Assembly (NCBI GenBank): GCA_005784505.1
Contig: VCAZ01000102.1
Location: 836,501 to 900,500, forward strand
Source: Bagarius yarrelli
Lineage: Eukaryota; Chordata; Actinopteri; Siluriformes; Sisoridae
Direction of reading: 5' to 3'
Length of the DNA: 64,000 bases
The position numbers and the translations under genes are program-made. Below, piece by piece: positions 10,570 to 22,986 of the stretch. The notes under the pieces are model-generated. The model did no database searches and had not been told where the DNA came from. It worked only from the letters and a program-made list of their open reading frames with translations. How positions within the stretch are numbered: the first letter of the stretch is position 1; each line of letters starts with the position of its first letter.

Positions 10570-11330
10570 TTGCAACCTGAATGTGTAACAGTTTTTTTCC
10601 TAAAGCCATCAGGCTCCTTAACACCCAGAACTAAACTAGCTCAGTTACATAGTTGGCCTAAAGGAGAGGAGATATCTGCAGATTCCAAGGGTGAAGCAGA
10701 TGCTTGCGAGCTATATGTCCCCAAGTACAATGACATCATTGGAGGTCCTGAGGCTTCTCTCCATGGTCTACCACAGCACTGGCAGGGAAGTCCTACATGG
10801 CAGTAGGCCGGGCTACAATCTGCCTGCACACCATGGCATTGCTGCAGGCTCACCAGGCTGATTTGCTGGAAGACCTGGGTGATGGGAAGGCTAATTAGCC
10901 TCACCAAAATGCAGGATCGGGACAGAGACCCCCAATCACCAGGAAGCAGTAGGCCATAAAAAATGTTTGGTGCCTGGTGACGCAGGTGGCTGAACCAGCG
11001 CATTCCTGGAGTTCCTGCAGTAGCGGATAGTGGGACTATTCGCATGTCCTCTGAAGGACTATGTGGCAGCCATGCCAGCCTACCAAATCCTCAGGATTGG
11101 GTCCTTAATAGGGAGAAAGCTACAGGATACCGCTTCCTTCGTGGGGCTAGGAGGCTCAGACCTACATGGCAACTGTTGGGACCTGGAGGTAGTTATAGAG
11201 GGGCTGTGTGGCCCTAGGTACAAACTCATGGAAGGGGTCTTGGTGAAACATCTGACCCCCAGTGTTTCTCTTGGCAATGTCCTTCCTCTGTTGGACTAGA
11301 GACCTTAAGGTCTTACTGGCACCAAGTTAG
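10570..11330 (+). pseudogene. DIRS-like ORF1 relic
   Basis: A GC-richer island in AT-rich surroundings. In one frame (about 10824-10890) it reads CLHTMALLQAHQADLLEDLG. The same motif appears in minus-strand relics at 37840-37890 (CLHTMGMLQAYKADVLRNVD) and 43805-43865 (MVLLQAYQADLLGDQD). In DIRS elements this motif lies in the first, gag-like ORF. The part before it (10690-10810) and the part after (10900-11330) are broken by stops, and the latter does not match well. No tyrosine recombinase or RT is attached. Confidence 0.55.
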
Positions 11331-11694
11331 TGAAATTAACTTCTCATTAATGTTAAAACTGGCTGTCTTCAAGAGACGATAAATACCAAGAACTCGACAT
11401 TTAACAAAAAAAGTCATAGTCAAAAAAAGTCAAAATCATAAAATCTTAAATAAATATAATAAATATAAATAAAACATTTTATTCAATACAGTTCCTTTCT
11501 AAATCAAAACAAATGACCGGTCAACAGGGTCTATTAGTGTGTGACAGATTGAAATGCATTTGTGATAGATTCAAATATGTATTTGAAAAGATTTATAGAA
11601 TTTATCTATCAGACGTTTGGCACAATAAAATGTGTCTGTGTATTTGTGTCTTGTTGAACACTAGGGGGAGGAATCGCTGTGTTTTTCTGTTCCA
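11331..11694. other. AT-rich DNA, no gene seen
   Basis: An 80-codon frame at 11513-11755 runs into the ATT microsatellite and is not called. Confidence 0.45.

Positions 11695-11727
<33 letters not shown>
11695..11727. repeat. (ATT)n microsatellite
   Basis: About ten perfect ATT units. Confidence 0.95.
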
Positions 11728-12479
11728 GTTTATTTCACTAGGAAAACCTCATTGAAATTATAAATCTCTTTTTTAAGAGTGTTTTGGCCAAGATAGGCAG
11801 CAACACACAGTTATAGACAAAATGCATAACAATTACAAATTTATAGAAATAAATAAAGTTTAAGGTAGGGAAACAGGGTGTAAAAGTCTTTTTCTATCTT
11901 TTATTCATTTTACTAATCAGTGTAAGGTTATAGAAAGTTGAATGGTGTGCCGGTGTCTTTACAATACTCATTGTATTCTGTTTAAGAGATGTCTTGTCTC
12001 TGACCTCCTTTTTGAATATCATTTGCACAAGGCCCACATAATGGTGCAAAGTCAAATGTTTAATGTTGTTTATTTAAAGGTATTTGTTAGTGATAACTGA
12101 ATTAACAAAGAGAGCTTGAGATGCCCTTCCCTTCCAAAAAAAAAAGATAAATAATGCATTTATGTGCTATTTAAAATTCTTTGTATTACTATATATCTAA
12201 ATATATTAAAAGAATAGAAAGCAATTCAGATATAATTCTAAAATGGCTTCGATATTATTTACTGAACAAAGATAAAATGCCTGAAATGGTGTAATTACTT
12301 GGAACCCTTGTTTAGACAGCAGCAAACAAGCATTCAAGCAGTGTCTTAACAGTAAGTTGCTAAATAGTTTGTGTAATACATATTTTACTGTGAAAGTACT
12401 GTAAAGGATATCGGTCGATATATCAATATTGACTTCCTCATATTAGTATCGGTATTATCACCCCAGAAACACAGTCTGA
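11728..12479. other. AT-rich DNA, no gene seen
   Basis: Around 12405-12460 TATCGGT/ATATC words resemble hAT-type sub-terminal sequence, but too weakly to call. Confidence 0.4.
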
Positions 12480-12841
12480 CATTATTAATTTGCTAACTGT
12501 GGTCCATTTAGACTACTGTGCTCCAGAAGCACAGGAGCTCAGGAGCAGAGCTCAGGAGCAGGCCGTGGAGAGGAAATTTTTTTTATAGGCACACCAAGCT
12601 TATCAGCTACAGATAATCAGGCACATCTGCACCTCATCACTCATATACTCCCATTTCCACGCTCTTACACGTTCACTCAGGTTTGGTGACAGTGTTGTGC
12701 CGGGCCGGCACTTATACCAGTGATCCCGCATGTCTGTGTCCCTGGCTCTTCCTTTTAGTTTTGCTGGTATAGCTAGTCCTGCCGGAGTCCCCAACTACAC
12801 AGTGTCTTTAACTTTTACAAAATAATACAGGCACTTATTAA

Positions 12842-12889
<48 letters not shown>

Positions 12890-12901
12890 CTCCCTCTCAT
12901 C

Positions 12902-12977
<76 letters not shown>

Positions 12978-13049
12978 GCTCCACTGACCCAAGGCTACTG
13001 TTTACATTGCATTTGATTACCATTACCATATGCTGTAATAAATGGACAT
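12480..13049. repeat. Probable upstream part of repeat family D, with (CT)n
   Basis: Moderately GC-rich DNA (12480-12840) leads into an interrupted CT tract (12845-12979) and then family D. It reads as one retroposed unit but has no frame with a recognisable domain. A 63-codon minus frame at 12603-12794 is not called. Confidence 0.35.
12845..12979. repeat. (CT)n microsatellite, interrupted
   Basis: Two long CT runs are separated by CCCTCCTCCCTCTCATCTCAT. Confidence 0.95.
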
Positions 13050-13285
13050 TCTGTGTCACCCAGATGAGGATGGGTTTCCTCTTAAGCCTGGTTCCTCTTA
13101 AGGTATCTTTCTACTTCATCTCTGGGAGTTTTTTTTTGCCCCAGTCGACACCGGCTTGGGACAAACACTTTTTTATTCTTTTATTCTTTTTCATTCTTAC
13201 TGCATTTATCCGTGTAAAGCTGCTTTAAGACAATGTCCATTGTTTAAAGTGCTATACAAATAAAAATAAATGAATTGAATCCTGT
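13050..13285 (+). repeat. Interspersed repeat family D (LINE-3'-end-like), sense
   Basis: CACCCAGATGAGGATGGGTT, TAAAGCTGCTTTAAGACAAT and GCTATACAAATAAAA followed by TGAATTGAAT recur in reverse orientation at 24547-24780. The form, a conserved 3' end with a short ATTG-type tail, suggests the 3' untranslated end of a non-LTR retrotransposon. Confidence 0.65.
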
Positions 13286-13899
13286 TTTTCTTTTTTACGT
13301 CCTACCTTAACACAGAACCCAAATCTGGGACTGTAAATAGACAGTTATTTTACACAGAGAGCTATGCTAAAGAACACAAAAGCTGAAGCAGCTTGCAAGT
13401 GAGCAACATTTATGTTTCCAGTGCACAACACTCCTTCTAGGACATGATACAAATGCGATTAGATTATTTTCATTTGTGCTTTAGGCTGACACACATAATT
13501 GCATTCGCATTAGCATTTTCTCAATACAGTACAAGTTAGAAGTGTTTAATCACTTAATTGAAGGGGTCACTTTCATAATTCCGTTTAACATGTAGAAGTT
13601 AAACAGAAGATTGTCATAGCTTTATATTGCATGATGTTGTATACTAGAGAGTGAGGCATGGCTTCTTACCTCACCAACTACCAAATGAACATTTTTTTCA
13701 TATAAATTAATCAACCACTGTTTTAAAAATGTGTTTCTTTTTGTCCATAAGCAAAGCATTATCTTAGAATTCTGTCTTAAAATCTATTAAATTTTCCCCT
13801 AAGAAAAAAAAACAGTCACTGCGCTGCTAAGAATTGCAAAAAAAAATAAAAAATTAACAAGCTCTTTCTGGAATATCTACAGCTAGCTGAAAAGTTCCT
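13286..13899. other. AT-rich DNA, no gene seen
   Basis: Nothing recognisable. Confidence 0.45.
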
Positions 13900-14330
13900 T
13901 CAATTTCCAATCTTCATATATCCTTTGGCAGGTAATCATTACCTAAGCTCTGCTTCTGCACTAGCTTAAGGGATGTTTGCCTGACAGCTTTAGAGATAAA
14001 AGGGAATAATTAATTTATCAGAGAAAACCAGGCTTTAATCCTTAGTGTCCTGGTGATAAGGGTATTTTTTGCCCTTCCCCAAACCTATTCTCATATCTTC
14101 TCAGATGGTGGAAAATTCTCCCTCGGCATCCTCTTGTTAATAAGGCTGTCAGAGGCTCATCGTTGTTTCATTCAAAGCAACTTATCTTCCCACCACCCAA
14201 CTGCCCCTGACAGCCACCAAAATCCTTTTCAAATGCTGGGCCTCAGCAATACCACAAGCCAAAGCTGCCATTTAAGCTTGTTAATCAAACATTAGGTCAT
14301 GAAACATGCAGCAGTAAAAGAGGAGAAAAA
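13900..14330. promoter_or_regulatory. Candidate conserved non-coding element
   Basis: Balanced base composition, no repeat signature, and words such as GGCTGTCAGAGGCTCATCG, AATTAATTTATCAG (homeodomain-like) and TTAATCAAACATTAGG. An 80-codon frame at 14053-14295 looks non-coding. The call is inference from texture only. Confidence 0.25.
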
Positions 14331-15119
14331 AAATAGAAGAGTAAAAAAAAGAAATATATTTTTAAGAAAAAGTCTAAATGAAAGTAGATTTTTTTTTTGT
14401 TATAAAAATTATTTTGGCTCAGCAAAGTTTAGATGCTAGTTACCATTAAAGACAAGACAATCCCCAGTACATAATACAATGCAAATCTCAGTTAAATATA
14501 ATCCCAGTAATGCGAATTCTTTGCTAGCTATTCTCTATTCTACCGTTTACATAACTTAAGAGCAAAGCATAACTAATTGTAAATGTGTCATTCATATCGT
14601 TTTTTGTCAAATGTTTAGCCTGATAACTGATTCATCTAAAAAGTAGAAAAATAATAACTTCTTATAAGGTATATTATCCATTTAGACAAAATATTGTGCA
14701 GTGTACTGTATAGGTTTATTGATATTTAATCACAGTTATTGGTATAAATCAATATATAACTAATTAGCTATTTCGGGCAGCAGCTGGCAATGATTGGAAA
14801 CAATCATCCAATAAATAAATTCAGAATACCAGATTCATTAAAACACTAAATCTCCCAGGTAGCAAAATGGCTTCATTCAATTCATAAGCTCAGACTGGAC
14901 CTTGCCTATGTGTTATATTCAATACAAAATAAGATGTATCCTAAATATTTTATATTTTATAACAATTTACAAAATGCAGACTGGTCTTGCTTATAGAAAT
15001 ATATTAAAACGTAGTGGGAAAATCCTAAAAACTGTCTGCAAAAAAACCAAACATTCTTATTGATAAAAAACTGACTATATGTTAGGTAATTGGGTCAGTT
15101 GTCATATTATGCTCAATCA
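14331..15119. other. AT-rich DNA, no gene seen
   Basis: Nothing recognisable. Confidence 0.45.
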
Positions 15120-15660
15120 TTCATTCACTGCTTAGATATTTAATTATGTGGCTGCCTAAAATCACTCCATGGTCAGCACTCAGTGATACTTTTATTTTTC
15201 TGGAAAATACCTGGCAAGTATCTTTATCTCCTCTGACCAAGTAAACAGCAGTGACTGACTTACTTATCTTCCCCAATGAAAGGAAGAAGAGAACTGTCAT
15301 TGTCTGACGAGGTGACATTATGACCTTTTCAATTTCGTTTCATGCAGCAAAGCGCAGACCAGCTGGGAAGCTGCATGGCCTAGCACAAATGTAGCATTTG
15401 CTTTTCATTTCCTGCCTGATAAGACTGAAAAAAACCCCATCGTACATTATAACGTTCTTTCACCTTTTTGACATCAATAAAATTGAAGTCTTGGAGCAAG
15501 ATCAATACAAATTAAAAGCAAATACAGAAACCTCTATAGAGTGCAAGTAGAGGTTTAGAAACCCATTGATGGCCTCTGACTTCATGGCTGAACATGCTCA
15601 AGCATTTCTCAGTGCCACAAATAGAGAAAGCTGAAAATGCTGATAATCATATCTTTATGG
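15120..15660. promoter_or_regulatory. Candidate conserved non-coding block
   Basis: Unique sequence of balanced composition (for example 15345-15430 and 15540-15650), set between AT-rich DNA, with no coding frame or repeat match. Inference only. Confidence 0.2.
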
Positions 15661-16649
15661 ATGGTAAATCATTTTAAATCACATTTAGAAACAGAGGAGA
15701 TACTTTACATTATCTAAAAAAGTGATTAAAATTACCAGAGAATTTTATTATTTATTCACATTCAGAAAAGCTATTTTAAATGGCTATTAGTTAATTAATA
15801 TTTTCGAACATGGCGAATAACAAATATGTAAGACATAATGCAAGACATTTAAAAAATATTTGGAAAAAAATAATTAGGGCTATTTTAAGCCCTATATTTG
15901 TACTATATTTGTAGTAATGGTGAGTTTTTTTGGCAATTCTATATGACAATTTAAAAAGACATAAAATTACACATTAACACAAATTATTTTTATTATGTCC
16001 AAAAAGGACAACAAAGAAAACTCCAAATAGAATACTTTATCATGACAAGACAGATCTCCCATGCGGCAATGTCTGGACAGAACAATAGTGATATTGACCG
16101 CCCTTTGGCTTCAATATTTAAGGGTCTATTGATTGATGCTTTCCAGATTGTGGACGGATCTACCTGCAAACTAATCTTTAATCTTATCTTTGAGTGAAAC
16201 TAGTTGTCAAACTGGTATAAACTTTAGTTTGTATTTGAGTCTGTAAACTGCACACATAGATTTGGGTAATTCTAGACATATGCAGGTGGTTTGGGGGGGT
16301 GGTGTACACTGGGTGTACAGAACATCTGTTGACATGTCTCGAAACTTTTTGAAACCCCCATGTATAAGAGAGAAGCAGATTTATAGTGTTAAATTAAAAG
16401 GTTACCTTAATTAACAGTAACTAATGTCAGTAGAAACAACCAGACATTTTTAAATATTATTAGTGATAATATATCCCTAATAATTTCAAAAAAGGCCAAT
16501 ACTTTTTCCTTAGAAACAATCCCAAAACAAGTGATGTTGTGGAATACATGGATGGTATAAATCTACATAGAGAAGCTGGAAAATTAGGTTTAATACTTTA
16601 ATACAGATTTTGAACACAAATAGCTTTGTCATCAAAGGACCAGTTAAAC
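15661..16649. other. AT-rich DNA, no gene seen
   Basis: Nothing recognisable. Confidence 0.45.
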
Positions 16650-16864
16650 CATATTACGATTGCCTCTGCCCACTGATTTACCACCCAGAAGGGTGTGGAA
16701 GGCATGTCCGCCACATATACCTTTAGGGTGGAAGGTGCTAGCTCTGCAGAAAAACATTACTGCAGGAATTCCTGGTCTGATCCAACCCGGGTTCCATCTG
16801 ATAGGAACAGGTTCCGTTTTAGGGCATAGAATTTTCTCATGGTGGAAACTCCGGATTGTAATGA
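16650..16864. other. GC-richer stretch beside a DIRS terminus, possibly element-derived
   Basis: A 69-codon plus-strand frame (16660-16869) without a recognisable domain. The base composition differs from the surroundings and it abuts the DIRS-like terminus, so it may be part of the same insertion. Confidence 0.3.
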
Positions 16865-17083
16865 CTTAAGCCTCAAGAGCTGACTGAGCATGCTCTACTT
16901 CTAAACAGAGAACACACAGTAAAATTTCATTCGCACACACTGAAGAACAAGAGCTCATTGCGGTGCTGTGCGATGCGTGTTTATGTAGCATTACTTCCTG
17001 ATCGATGACGTCCCCTACCTGTGGCATAAAAGGTCGTTTCCAAATCGTCTCGATGCAGCTCACAGCTTTCTGAAGGGGAACTT
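16865..17083 (-). mobile_element. DIRS-like terminal repeat, uninterrupted copy (antisense)
   Basis: Read in reverse it gives GAGCTGCATCGAGACGATTT, GACGTCATCGATCAGGAAGT, AATGCTACATAAACACGC and AGTGTGTGCGAATG. This matches 6634-6768 joined to 7845-7905, without the Tc1-like element. The CGTCATCGA-TATA-like spacing suggests a promoter within the terminal repeat. Confidence 0.6.
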
Positions 17084-17199
17084 AATTGATCTGTAGCGAA
17101 GGTAGAGGCCAGACAATAGTTTTTCTCTGACCCTTCAAATCACAGGAGTTACTTTCTAAAATTTACTTCACAGAAGGCCAATAACTTAATTAATTAGGA

Positions 17200-17600
17200 A
17201 ACTGAAATATTTTCATGGCGAAAGGGGTTGATCTTTTAATTTACTGTTTATCTGATACTCATACTCAAGAAGCATTCAGGTTCTTGTCAACGATCATGGT
17301 TCACATTGGCTGTGACATAAAATTAAATAGGTTATTGATTGGTAGTAGGTTGGAAATGAGGCTGCTAGAATTCATGCTCACTGCTTTCCTGCTCTGACTA
17401 TCTCCGGGTCATTGCACCAGAAATCAAAGCATAATGAATCCTGATTTTCTGCTATTGCTTCCGTGAACACTTCCTACTTGTTCTTTATTTGTGTTAATGG
17501 TAATTTCATTGCTTTTGATAAATGACAACTGACTGCGACAACAACAGCACAAACCCTAGCTTCACTCCCTTGCATTGATGCACCTTGATTACCACTGGAT
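17200..17600. promoter_or_regulatory. Candidate conserved non-coding block
   Basis: Balanced, repeat-free sequence with CCAGAAATCAAAGCATAATG and GTAATTTCATTGCTTTTGAT. No frame resembles a protein. Inference only. Confidence 0.2.
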
Positions 17601-18769
17601 GCTGTTGATTAAGCAGTCAATTTCCAGTTCAGACAAATCTAAGAGAATAATTTATTTTAGGAGATCTGCAATTCACACAATTAATCTAAACAATTATCCA
17701 AATGTTTCTTTTAATGCAACTAATCTGTATATGTATATTTTTTTAAGTATTTCGATGGAAATTAATTTACCTTAAACTAGCAGTTTGGCAAAACTGTGTC
17801 TGATTTTTTCAATTTTCAAATGTCTTTAAAAAGTGCCAAATTTTGGGTCAAGTATGATTTCATAAAGCAGTAAATGTCACACTTTTTATCATGTTGTTAG
17901 ATTAAATAAGCACTTAAATTGTTAATATACAGTATGTACCACTGCAATTTAGTGAACAGAATTTAACCCACTGAATTTATACATATTTAATTCAACACGG
18001 ATTTAGTGAACAGAGATCAGTCAAGACTTTTACCTCTAGAGAGAAGACATGTCAGTATGGCCAATAAAAAGTGATTACTAATATCATATACTCCATATAT
18101 CTACTTTTTCCTAAGGGCTCTCTGCTTACTACGACTTCTGAGGATTAATATCAGAGTATACCCTTGGCATAACCACTTGAATGGTTAATTGAGACGTTCG
18201 AAATCTACTCATGCGTAAGCATCTCCTTAGAGCTTATCCTGAGCTATTTTTAGCTCCTAAACCATGCTTGTAATCAGAGCAGTTTTGTTTAAATTACGAG
18301 AACCTACCCGGCCCCCAACAACCATCATCAAGCAACTTTCTGCAATGTGGAAAATTGACTGCCAACAATGAGGAAAAATGAATAAAAAGTGGCTTATAAT
18401 AGTCTTAAGTGGTGCCCACCTCTACCAAGAATTGCACTCCCTTCTTTTGCTGTTTATATATATACTTTAATTAGATACACGCGATTTGTGATTTAGAACA
18501 GTTTTTAAACCTATTAAAGTAAAATATTATGTGCAAGTATATCAAATAATTTCTTTTATAAAAAAAAAAATTGGGGGGATGGGCAGTATGTCTGTTATAG
18601 TTTGCTCAGACTTAATATTAAAGTCCATAGATACTAAAGATTTCTTTAATTCCTAATCATACTGTCAGCACAGGAAAATGCGCATTGAATTTGAAATGAA
18701 TTTTTTTGTCTGCAAGTCTATAATAAGTTTGTAAATGACCTTTGGACTGATGGCAGAATGGCCAAGGAG
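17601..18769. other. Unique DNA, no gene seen
   Basis: AT-rich, with a more balanced stretch at 18180-18400 (GCGTAAGCATCTCCTTAGAG). Nothing recognisable. Confidence 0.4.
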
Positions 18770-19090
18770 GCGGGGCGTATGACTGACAGGCAGTGATGTG
18801 TAGTTTTGTGCCACGTCATGTTAAGGGGCATCACAAAGTCTTAAACGTCTGTTAAAACAGTCTATACAGTAAACCTTGCATACACGTAAACACAACAGCT
18901 TACTTCCTCGTTCGGAAGGCTTTGGATTGTCTCCAGGCAAACCGTTAAACACCACGACACACACACCCCCTAGAAACCCCGTTCACATTAACCAATCAGC
19001 CGATGACCTCGAAACTCCTGAAGTGTCCAACTAGATGTGCCATATGCATCAGATATTCAGCCAGCGATCCGTAGCCTGGCATCTGAAGCT
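18770..19090. other. CpG-containing unassigned stretch
   Basis: Contains a dozen or so CpG dinucleotides (for example AGGCGGGGCGTATGACTGAC and CAGCGATCCGTAGCCTGG) in otherwise CpG-poor DNA. No open frame and no repeat match within the window. It could be an old transposon or a small unmethylated element. Confidence 0.3.
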
Positions 19091-19959
19091 GAGACTAGTT
19101 TGGTATATGCAATAGCAAGATTTTTGTGGCCAAGGTGTACTTTTGTAAAAGTACATTATGGCTTATAAAGGTGATGATTACAAAATCTTGCTTTAGGTGG
19201 TCTACTATTTTATTATTAGAGCTAAAACATTTTGTCTTGCCCAAAGTCTTTACAAATAAAACATGCATATATTTGCATTTCATTTGTGCATACTGGCAGG
19301 CTTTAGTGAAAAGCAAGCACCTGAATCTAAATTAGATGGATGGGTACCTCATAAACTGGGAAATGTTCAGGGCTGCATTTGCATTCAAGTATTGCTCCTT
19401 AGGGCAGTTTTTATTGTTTTTATCTGCACCTACCTTTGGCTCCAACGCCATTTCAGTGATAGTAATAGCTATTCAGACTAGTGCTGTCAGCAGGGTGGTT
19501 GTCTTTTAATTGTGCTACAATTAGTAAAAGAGAATTAGCTAATTGTTAAGCATTGTTTTTAATAAAATAACATAGGGTTCTAGGCTCTGCTCCTCAGGGT
19601 TTTTACAATTGACTGTCCCTTTGAATATTGTCCCTCCTGCTAGACGATGTTTTCGGCTGCAGCTGTGCTGACCTTTAACACTAGCACTAATGAAATGAGA
19701 GGAAAAACAAAGCTACAGAACACCACAATATGATATTTGATGCATCCCTATTCAAAAATTTGTTAAAAGACTATTTAATTTGTTATTGCTATTTATGTTT
19801 GCTTAACCATTTTCCTTCTGTATTGATGTTGTTTCGTCTTTTAGTATATTTACTAAAATAATGGTTATTTATTCAAGTTTGTTGCTTTAAATATGATTGA
19901 CACCAACAATAGAAAGCATTTTTGTCTGTTTTATCCTCCTTCTTATGAGCTACAGTTAT
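19091..19959. other. AT-rich DNA, no gene seen
   Basis: Overlapping frames of 69-73 codons on both strands (19095-19481) are mutual shadows without domains. Confidence 0.45.
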
Positions 19960-20441
19960 TGTAAGGTTTTCATGTTCTTGTTTTATGTTTATTTCATGTA
20001 TTTATTTGTTTTATGTCTAGGCTAAACTATGGTAGCTAGCTTAGCCAAGATAAGCTAAGCTAGCCTAGGCAGTTTGTTTTGTTTACTTTCTGTTTGTGCT
20101 CATGTTTTCCTGTCATGTGATTTCCTTTGTCATCGGGTCTTGTTTTCATTAGTTGTCTTGTGTTTGTGATTGTGTTTAGGTGTGTCTTGTTTGAGTTAAT
20201 GTGTTCTGTGTATTTATAGCCCTTGTGGTTTGCCTTGTGTTTGTGGATTATTGTTTGGTCAAGTCAGTGTTTGTCTAGTCTAGTCTAGTCTAGTCTAGTC
20301 TAGTCTAGTCAGTGTTAAGTTCATGTTTGTTGTTTTGTCTAGAGTTCCTGTATATAGTCTAGTTTATGTTTATATGTTCAGTTTCTAAATAAACTGCACC
20401 TTGGGTTCAATCAGTCTTGCCTCAGTGGAGTCTTTGTTACA
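19960..20441 (+). mobile_element. Solo LTR, copy 1
   Basis: Starts TGTAAGG and ends TTACA (terminal TGTAA/TTACA inverted repeat). The flanks GTTAT and GTAAT are likely 5-bp target-site duplications with one mismatch. It carries AATAAACTGCACC before the end, as a poly(A) signal, and CTTGCCTCAGTGGAGTCTTT shared with 29919-30343. It holds a nested palindrome (20036-20064) and a (TCTAG)n run (20272-20311). No internal retrotransposon sequence adjoins. Confidence 0.75.
20272..20311. repeat. (TCTAG)n minisatellite inside solo LTR
   Basis: About eight units of GTCTA/TCTAG. Confidence 0.9.
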
Positions 20442-20897
20442 GTAATATACTGTTATGTTTTGCATACAAAATACAGTAGCCTGTGTCTAATTCCGTTTTA
20501 ATGCATCAAACCTGTAAAAGAAAATAAAGTAAAGAATATAAAATAATCAGTATAACCATAGAGGTTTCCACCATTATTAAGCAAAACAGTGGCAAACCAG
20601 ATGCTTCCTTTAAGATGCTACGTGCCCGGTTCTTGTGCATTACCTTCTTTCCAAAACCTTGTTACATTAGAATGACACGGTACAGCAGAGTAGTTATTTA
20701 AAGCTTTCTAAATGTTTATTTTTTAATGATCAAGTCCCAGGTTTAACATGCTGATACTTCAGGTAACAAAGGGAATAAGAAATACAAGAAAAAAAGGAAT
20801 ATTTGAATGTTCTATGGCGGAATAGTTATTGTAAATAATAAATCATTATGCTAATTTTTGTATTTGATAACAAATAAATAGAATTTTTGTATTTATC
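20442..20897. other. AT-rich DNA between two solo LTRs
   Basis: No coding potential. It is not internal retrotransposon sequence as far as can be read. Confidence 0.45.
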
Positions 20898-21383
20898 TGT
20901 AAGGTTTGGCATTTTTGTTTCTTATGCATCTTATCTTTGTATCTTATGTTAATGTCATGTTTTTGTCCTGAGTTTTGTTAAGTTGTGGTTTCTTGTTCAT
21001 GTCCTTTGTTTACTTCCTGTCTTACATGTTTCCTCTGTCCATGTGTTAGGTTTCTATTGGTATTTAGTTCTGTCTTGTCATTTTTTTTTTCCTTTGTCGT
21101 GTTTAGGTGTTTCTTGTTTAGTTGATTGTTCCCCCCATTAGGTTGTGTATTTCTACCCCTGTGTTTCAGTTTGTCTGGGTCTTTCTTTCTTGCTTGTCAT
21201 GGTCGGTGTCCTTGTCATGTCATGTTATGTCATGGTTCATGTTTATGTTCCACTTATGTCAGGTCAGGTTGTGTTAGATTAGCTTAGGTTTTGTGTTTTT
21301 GTTTTTCCATGTTCTTAATTTGTTTGTCTTTTTTTTTGTTAGTTTTATAAAAAACTGCACTTGCACCCCAACCTAATCTTACG
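20898..21383 (+). mobile_element. Solo LTR, copy 2 (diverged)
   Basis: Begins TGTAAGGTTTGG and contains TTGTTTACTTCCTGT, CGTGTTTAGGTGTTTCTTGT and AAAAACTGCACTTG. It ends near CTTACG, where the expected CA is mutated. It has the same orientation as copy 1, 456 bp away. Confidence 0.65.
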
Positions 21384-22455
21384 ACTTCTGACATTATCTG
21401 CAAAAATTGTATCTGATGTTACCAAATATTAATTCAGCAGAGAGTCTGGGATGCATAGCAGCTTTTATTAGCAAAGATGGAATTTGCTGACATGCAACCA
21501 TAGATCCACCCGGCCAGAATGACGTTAAAAGTGAAAATTGTGAAGTGTGAACTTGAAATAAAGCTTTTGGTAAGTAAAGGATTTGTTTTAACGTTTAGTA
21601 TAGGAGTGCTTTTATTTTATAGTTTTATTTTTAATTTTTTGCATTAATTTGTATTAAATATTCTTGATGTATGATTACACTAATCATATTACAGTAATAA
21701 AATACAAGACCTTCAGGTCCAAACAAACAAACAAATGTGGAAGGTGCCAGATATGTCATACTGCAATGACAGATAAGGGAGGATCTTCTTTTCTCAGGGC
21801 GATGTTGCTCTTAGAAAAGAAACAGCCTGATTTAAGCATGTATTATTTATCATAATCATATGAAGTGCATGTTATTGCAATTGTGTACAGGTGACGGCAC
21901 AAACTGCAGTGCACAATATTATAAAAGACTTCAACTATTTGCCTATTTTTTTTAATTTGAAACTCAGTTTGTCTAAATATTCCAAAATGAAAGGCATGTT
22001 AGATGATGCGTGTTTGCTTATGTGTGTCCTTGAGCGGACGTGTCATAGCTGATCACTGAAACAGAGCAAGTGACAGCCCACCCCCCCAGTACACACACAC
22101 AAATTCTGAAAAAGTACCCTCCACACACTTGCTATTCCAGTACAGCACCTTGAAGATGATAAGAAGTTGCTGCCGTGATTGAAAGGCTTACTAACCGGAA
22201 GAGATGGAGCGATACAAAGAGGAAAAGGCATATGTCATCAACAATAATGCATAAGGAATTCAAGACAGTTCTGCTAAAATCACTGATGATTTGCCATGCT
22301 TTCATTTGTTTATGTGTAGTATCACTCCCTTGTGTAAGTAATGTGTTTTAGAAATAATGCTCTAATAGGGTTTACTCACATCACTTTTATATATGTATAT
22401 ATATTACATGCATTGGCAACATGCATATGCATATGTAATTAACTTAAGTCACCAT
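21384..22455. other. Unique DNA, no gene recognised
   Basis: 22035-22230 is less AT-rich and holds a 62-codon minus frame with no domain. The rest is AT-rich. Confidence 0.4.
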
Positions 22456-22605
22456 TACCATTTACAGCATTTGGCAGATGCTCTTATCCAGAGTAACTTT
22501 TAGTAGATTTATTTCTTTTTATACAACTGAACAATTGGGGATTAAGGGCCTTGTTCAGGGGCCCAGCAGTGGTGGATTGGTGGTGCTGGAAATCGAACCC
22601 CATTA
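22456..22605 (-). repeat. SINE family B (antisense), head truncated
   Basis: TTTACAGCATTTGGCAGATG, GGGGCCCAGCAGTGGTGG and GGAAATCGAACCCC are shared with other family B copies. It lacks the A-box part. Confidence 0.8.
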
Positions 22606-22986
22606 TAAATATAATGCATTTATTAATTTAAAAACAATAAATATAAATAATAATAAAATTATATATATAATATAAAGTAAAACCTAAATGCATTTAATAA
22701 TATGTGGGGTTTCATGCTTCCTTGTATACTAAAAGGTTTGAGCCTGAGTACAACATTACTACAACATTAGTTTAAAACACTTATACTACTGTACTACTCA
22801 AATGTTTGGGGTCATTTCCTATTTAGCCTTTTTTTTAAAGTAAATGTGAACATAAAGTAAATAACCCAGACACCAAAAGATATTTGGTGCTGGTACTGTA
22901 ATAATTACATAAATATAAGGTGTTGTCTAATAATATGATTTTAATTAACATAAATATAAACATAAATTACCTTCACTGAAACTAGT
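22606..22986. other. AT-rich DNA, no gene seen
   Basis: Nothing recognisable. Confidence 0.5.

Noticed and set aside
12838..13059. An Arg/Glu-repeat protein on the minus strand
   Set aside because: It is the translation of the CT microsatellite.
19095..19481. Overlapping frames on both strands as a small gene pair
   Set aside because: Mutual shadows in AT-rich DNA, without domain or conserved start.
22043..22231. A 62-codon Cys-rich minus-strand protein
   Set aside because: No signal peptide, no cysteine pattern of a known family, and no start-site support.
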